Assembly (NCBI RefSeq): GCF_949987515.2
Contig: NC_082694.2
Coordinates: 12,827,958-12,891,957, forward strand
DNA length: 64,000 nucleotides
Direction of reading: 5' to 3'
Source of the DNA: Delphinus delphis
Taxonomy: Eukaryota; Chordata; Mammalia; Artiodactyla; Delphinidae
Both the position numbers and the translations under genes were made by a program. Below are positions 61,171 to 64,000 of the stretch, piece by piece; within the stretch, counting starts at the first letter, position 1; the number at the start of each line of letters is the position of its first letter. Below the pieces are notes generated by a model. The model was not told the origin of the DNA. It was given only the letters and a program-made list of their open reading frames with translations, and did not search any database.

Positions 61171-61440
61171 TTTTAAAAAATTTTTATTGAAGTATAGTTG
61201 ATGCGCAATATTATATGTTACATGTGTACGATATACTGATTTACAGTTTTTAAAGTTTATACTCCATTTATAGTTATTATAAAATATTGGTTATATTCCC
61301 CATGTTGCACAATATATCCTTGCAGCTCATTTTATACATGATAGTTTGTACCTCTTAATCCCCTACCTTTATATTACCTCTCCCCACTATCCTCTCCCCA
61401 CTGGTAACCATTATTTTGTTCTGTATATCCGTGAGTCTGC
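61171..61440 (-). mobile_element. Antisense L1 3' fragment
   Basis: TTATTGAAGTATAGTTGATG, GCTCATTTTATACATGATAG and CTGTATATCCGTGAGTCTGC. AAGAAGTAT plus a T run is present on both sides. Confidence 0.8.
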
Positions 61441-61679
61441 TAAGAAGTATTTTTAATGAAAATAACTGAAGAGACCTAGCAGAATAAATGCCAACATCCA
61501 TACCTAATGAAAGGGAACAAGAAATGTTGTCTAGAATTGCATTCAGGACTTAAAGTAAAAGTTCTAATCAAAGATCAGACTGCTATTTCTTAATAGAATC
61601 ACACACCTCAATGATACTTGCTTTAAACTGAGTGTAACTGAATTTAGTGAGACAAGTTGTTTTTCACCAATGAAAATGA

Positions 61680-62226
61680 AGATGCTATACATAAAATAGA
61701 TAAACAACAAGGACCTACTGTATAACACAGGGAACTGTGTTTGATATCTTGTGATAACCTATAGTGGAAAAGAATATGAAAAGGAATAGATAGATAGGAC
61801 TTCCCTGGTGGCACAGTGGTTAAGAATCCGCCTGCCAGTGCAGGGGACATACATTCAATCCCTGGTCTGGGAAGATCCCATATGCTGCAGAGCAGCTAAG
61901 CCTGTGCACCACAACTACTGAGCCTGTGCTCTAAGCCTGCGTGCCACAACTACTGAAGCCTGCACGCCTAGAGCCCATGCTCTGCAACAAGAGAAGCCAC
62001 TGCAATGAGAAGCCTGCGCACCGCAACAAAGAGTAGCCCCCGCTCGTCGCAACTAGAGAAAGCCCGTGCGCAGCAACGAAGACCCAAAGCAGCCAAAAAT
62101 AAATAAATTGATTTAAAATAAAAAAGAATAGATAGATTGATTGATTTAGATAAAACTGAATCACTTTGCTGTACACCTGAAACTAACACAACATTGTAAA
62201 TCAACTATACTTCAATAAAAATTAAA
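61680..62226 (+). mobile_element. L1 3' end split by a SINE
   Basis: AACAAGGACCTACTGTATAA leads in and CTGAATCACTTTGCTGTACA with AACACAACATTGTAAATCAA ends it. A SINE sits at 61797-62124 with GAATAGATAGA on both sides. Confidence 0.85.
61797..62124 (+). mobile_element. Full-length CHR-type SINE nested in L1
   Basis: GGACTTCCCTGGTGGCACAG start, complete body and tail AAAAATAAATAAATTGATTT. Confidence 0.92.
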
Positions 62227-62380
62227 AAGAAAATGAAGATGCTGTGAAACTTAAGTGACTAACTTTGGTAAAATCTCAAGACTTCCAGATCCTTTAGAGA
62301 ACTGGGAACTTGATAAATGTACCTGTATTAATCATGCCTTTTTATTTTCTGTGTTTCTGATGCACTATCTTAGGGCCATC

Positions 62381-62819
62381 TGATGTTGGAAAGACTGCCC
62401 CTCCCAGGGTTAGCCAATTCTTAGAGTAAACCACTTGCCTGCAAGTGCACTTATACATGCAAACCAACCAATCCGAAGTTCACACCCCCAACCTTCTCCT
62501 TTATAGCGCTCTTATACTCTGGGCCACTATTCCCCTGCCCTAATCACCCCAGAGCCAGGTGCCAGACAGCTAGAGATAATCTCTATACTCCAGAGCCCAA
62601 ATTCAAATTAACCAATCCTAAACCTGTTTAGCCTACTTCCCCTGACTTGTCCATTCCTTCCCACGAAAACACAGTAAAGGATTTGTCCATGCTTTCCCCT
62701 CACTCCTTCTGCTTTTTGACTGACCCTGGTGCTTCCCTATGTGGTCCTACCGACATGGTTCCTGTTTCTAAGGGTCCGTGAGGGATTGTCTTCCTTGTTT
62801 TCTTCCTTCTTCCTTGTCA
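62381..62819 (+). mobile_element. Probable solo LTR (class I endogenous retrovirus)
   Basis: 439 bp starting TGATGTTGGAAAGACTGCCC and ending CTTCCTTGTCA, flanked by a 4-bp duplication CATC (62377-62380, 62820-62823). C/T-rich with AACCAATC boxes, as in many gammaretrovirus-like LTRs. No internal viral sequence. Family not identified. Confidence 0.55.
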
Positions 62820-62823
62820 CATC

Positions 62824-63631
62824 CATGTTTGCATGTCCTACTATACCTGATTTAAACAAATCCGGAGTACCCTTACAGCAATACCCATATTTGAAATGCT
62901 AAAATTAATTACAGTTCCTGTATCTTAAGTAGAAAAAATCTGGTAGCTAATTGTGAGATGATTTTGTGCCTGAAATATTATTTCCTAGAGAACAGTAACC
63001 AGGCTTTGTGTTTAGTTTAAAAACAATTTATATACCCTGGTCTTGGCGATGTTATTTTTATGCCTCACAATAATTGATAATAGTCTTAACTACCAAGCTT
63101 TCCCATAATATATTACTAATAAACGTTTGTTACTGATGAATATGCCACTGCAGGTATTAAGGGACTTGGGTGGAAATGAAACCATCCTATACTTCTATTC
63201 TGGTGTTCTATATTATCAACGTGAAAACTGTTATATGGAGACAATGACCAAAAACTGTTCAACTCCAGCACAAGGCTTATGTTAAGATTAATTCATGGGG
63301 CACATTAAATGAATTAATCTTAACATAAGCCTTGTGCTGGCATAGTTTTTCTTAGGCAAATGACATTTAAAATGCTTTCACTTTGCAATTAGTGTATTTT
63401 TAGAGATAACCAGCTTGTTTGTTAGATATGATTTGTATAAAAACAAATAGAGAGCTAATGGTGAAAACGTAAACACGATTGTAAAGTAGAGATCAGTCAT
63501 CTGTGCTTGTATAGTAACCCTGAAGTGTTGTGAGCCCAGCAGCACCACTGGAGTCACTGTTATGAAGGGAGGAGGGACCGATGTTGAAGGAGAGCCTCAG
63601 TTCTGATGTATTTGATTCTTAATCCTTATGG
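62824..63631. other. Intergenic or intronic sequence around the hairpin
   Basis: Apart from the inverted repeat at 63265-63340, no repeat family or coding exon was recognised. Confidence 0.5.
63265..63340. repeat. Perfect 32-bp inverted repeat (hairpin)
   Basis: The left arm 63265-63296 (starts CCAGCACAAGGC) is the exact reverse complement of the right arm 63309-63340 (ends GCCTTGTGCTGG). A 12-nt spacer, 63297-63308, separates them. Pairing stops on both sides of the arms. Confidence 0.97.
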
Positions 63632-63747
63632 GGACTCAAGGACTCCGTGCTTCCACTGTGGGGGGCACAGGGTCGATCCCTGGTCGGGGAACTAAGATCC
63701 CACCTGCCATGCAACACCGCCAAAAAAATAGAAAAAAATTAAAAAAA
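63632..63747 (+). mobile_element. Short CHR-type SINE
   Basis: CTCCGTGCTTCCACTGTGGG, B box GGGTCGATCCC, end CCGCCAAAAAAATAG. Target duplication AATCCTTATGG at 63621-63631 and 63748-63758. Confidence 0.9.
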
Positions 63748-64000
63748 AATCCTTATGGTTACTTTATCCTCACACCTACTCAGGAACTAGTTTTCCATGT
63801 TAAATATTTTTTCTTTCTTAAGTATATTATCAGATATGTTTGTGATACAGTGAGAAATGACAGTAGCCTAAATGTGTTTTTTGTGCTCTGTAATTATACT
63901 CTATATTTTTAACATTTGATATTCCTCAAATAAATGTAGATTCTTAGAGGATAAAAAACATTAAAAGGAGTATACAAAAGAAGGAATTATATTCCCCCTT

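Noticed and set aside
60929..64000. Further vinculin-like exons
   Set aside because: I read the - strand for sequence like the preceding vinculin tail helices (CTDKRIRTNLLQVCERIP) and found none; the region is L1, SINE, LTR and unassigned sequence.
1..64000. CRISPR arrays, bacterial operons, tRNA or rRNA genes
   Set aside because: The window is vertebrate nuclear DNA. tRNA-like boxes occur only inside SINEs, and direct repeats are microsatellites or transposon duplications.

Overview
The window is vertebrate nuclear DNA, most likely from a cetacean. It carries about eighteen tRNA-derived SINEs of the CHR type (A box near TGGTGCAGTGG, B box near GGGTTCGA, target-site duplications of roughly 8 to 16 bp). 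It also has cetartiodactyl-style L1 3' ends, older mammalian repeats (MIR, MER5A-like, MER2-like, MaLR LTRs), and no BovB LINE that I could recognise, which argues against a ruminant.

Positions 1 to about 39,870 hold the gene ZC3H6 on the + strand, from inside its first intron to its 3' end. Eleven coding exons (993-33438) join in a consistent reading frame and give 1,172 residues plus stop; only the first coding exon (about a dozen residues) lies off the left edge. The protein has an acidic start, a Lys/Arg-rich nuclear-type segment, three CCCH zinc fingers, a proline-rich middle, and a C-terminal half with nine DPR motifs. Ten introns lie complete in the window. Nine are GT-AG; the one between zinc fingers 2 and 3 (22592-24817) is a minor-spliceosome AT-AC intron with a near-perfect U12 5' site and branch point. 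After the stop codon, about 6.4 kb is almost free of repeats and carries several AATAAA signals; I read it as one long 3' UTR.

From 39,900 to 56,200 the sequence is intergenic and dominated by L1 copies in both orientations, with nested SINEs and a solo LTR inside an L1. No protein gene was recognised there.

From 56,370 to 60,930, on the - strand, lie the last two coding exons of a second gene. Their product resembles the C-terminal tail of vinculin (VKA, LVxNAQ, TVRxAEAAS, FxxxWxRK in order), followed by a longer C-terminus than vinculin has. The 5' part must lie beyond the right edge, and I cannot name the gene. The right end also holds a solo LTR (62381-62819), a perfect 32-bp inverted repeat (63265-63340) and more SINE/L1 sequence.

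The points most worth a second look are the AT-AC intron, the vinculin-like gene tail, the perfect inverted repeat, and a small L1 insertion at 30718-30903 that looks like a 3' transduction of an LTR fragment.
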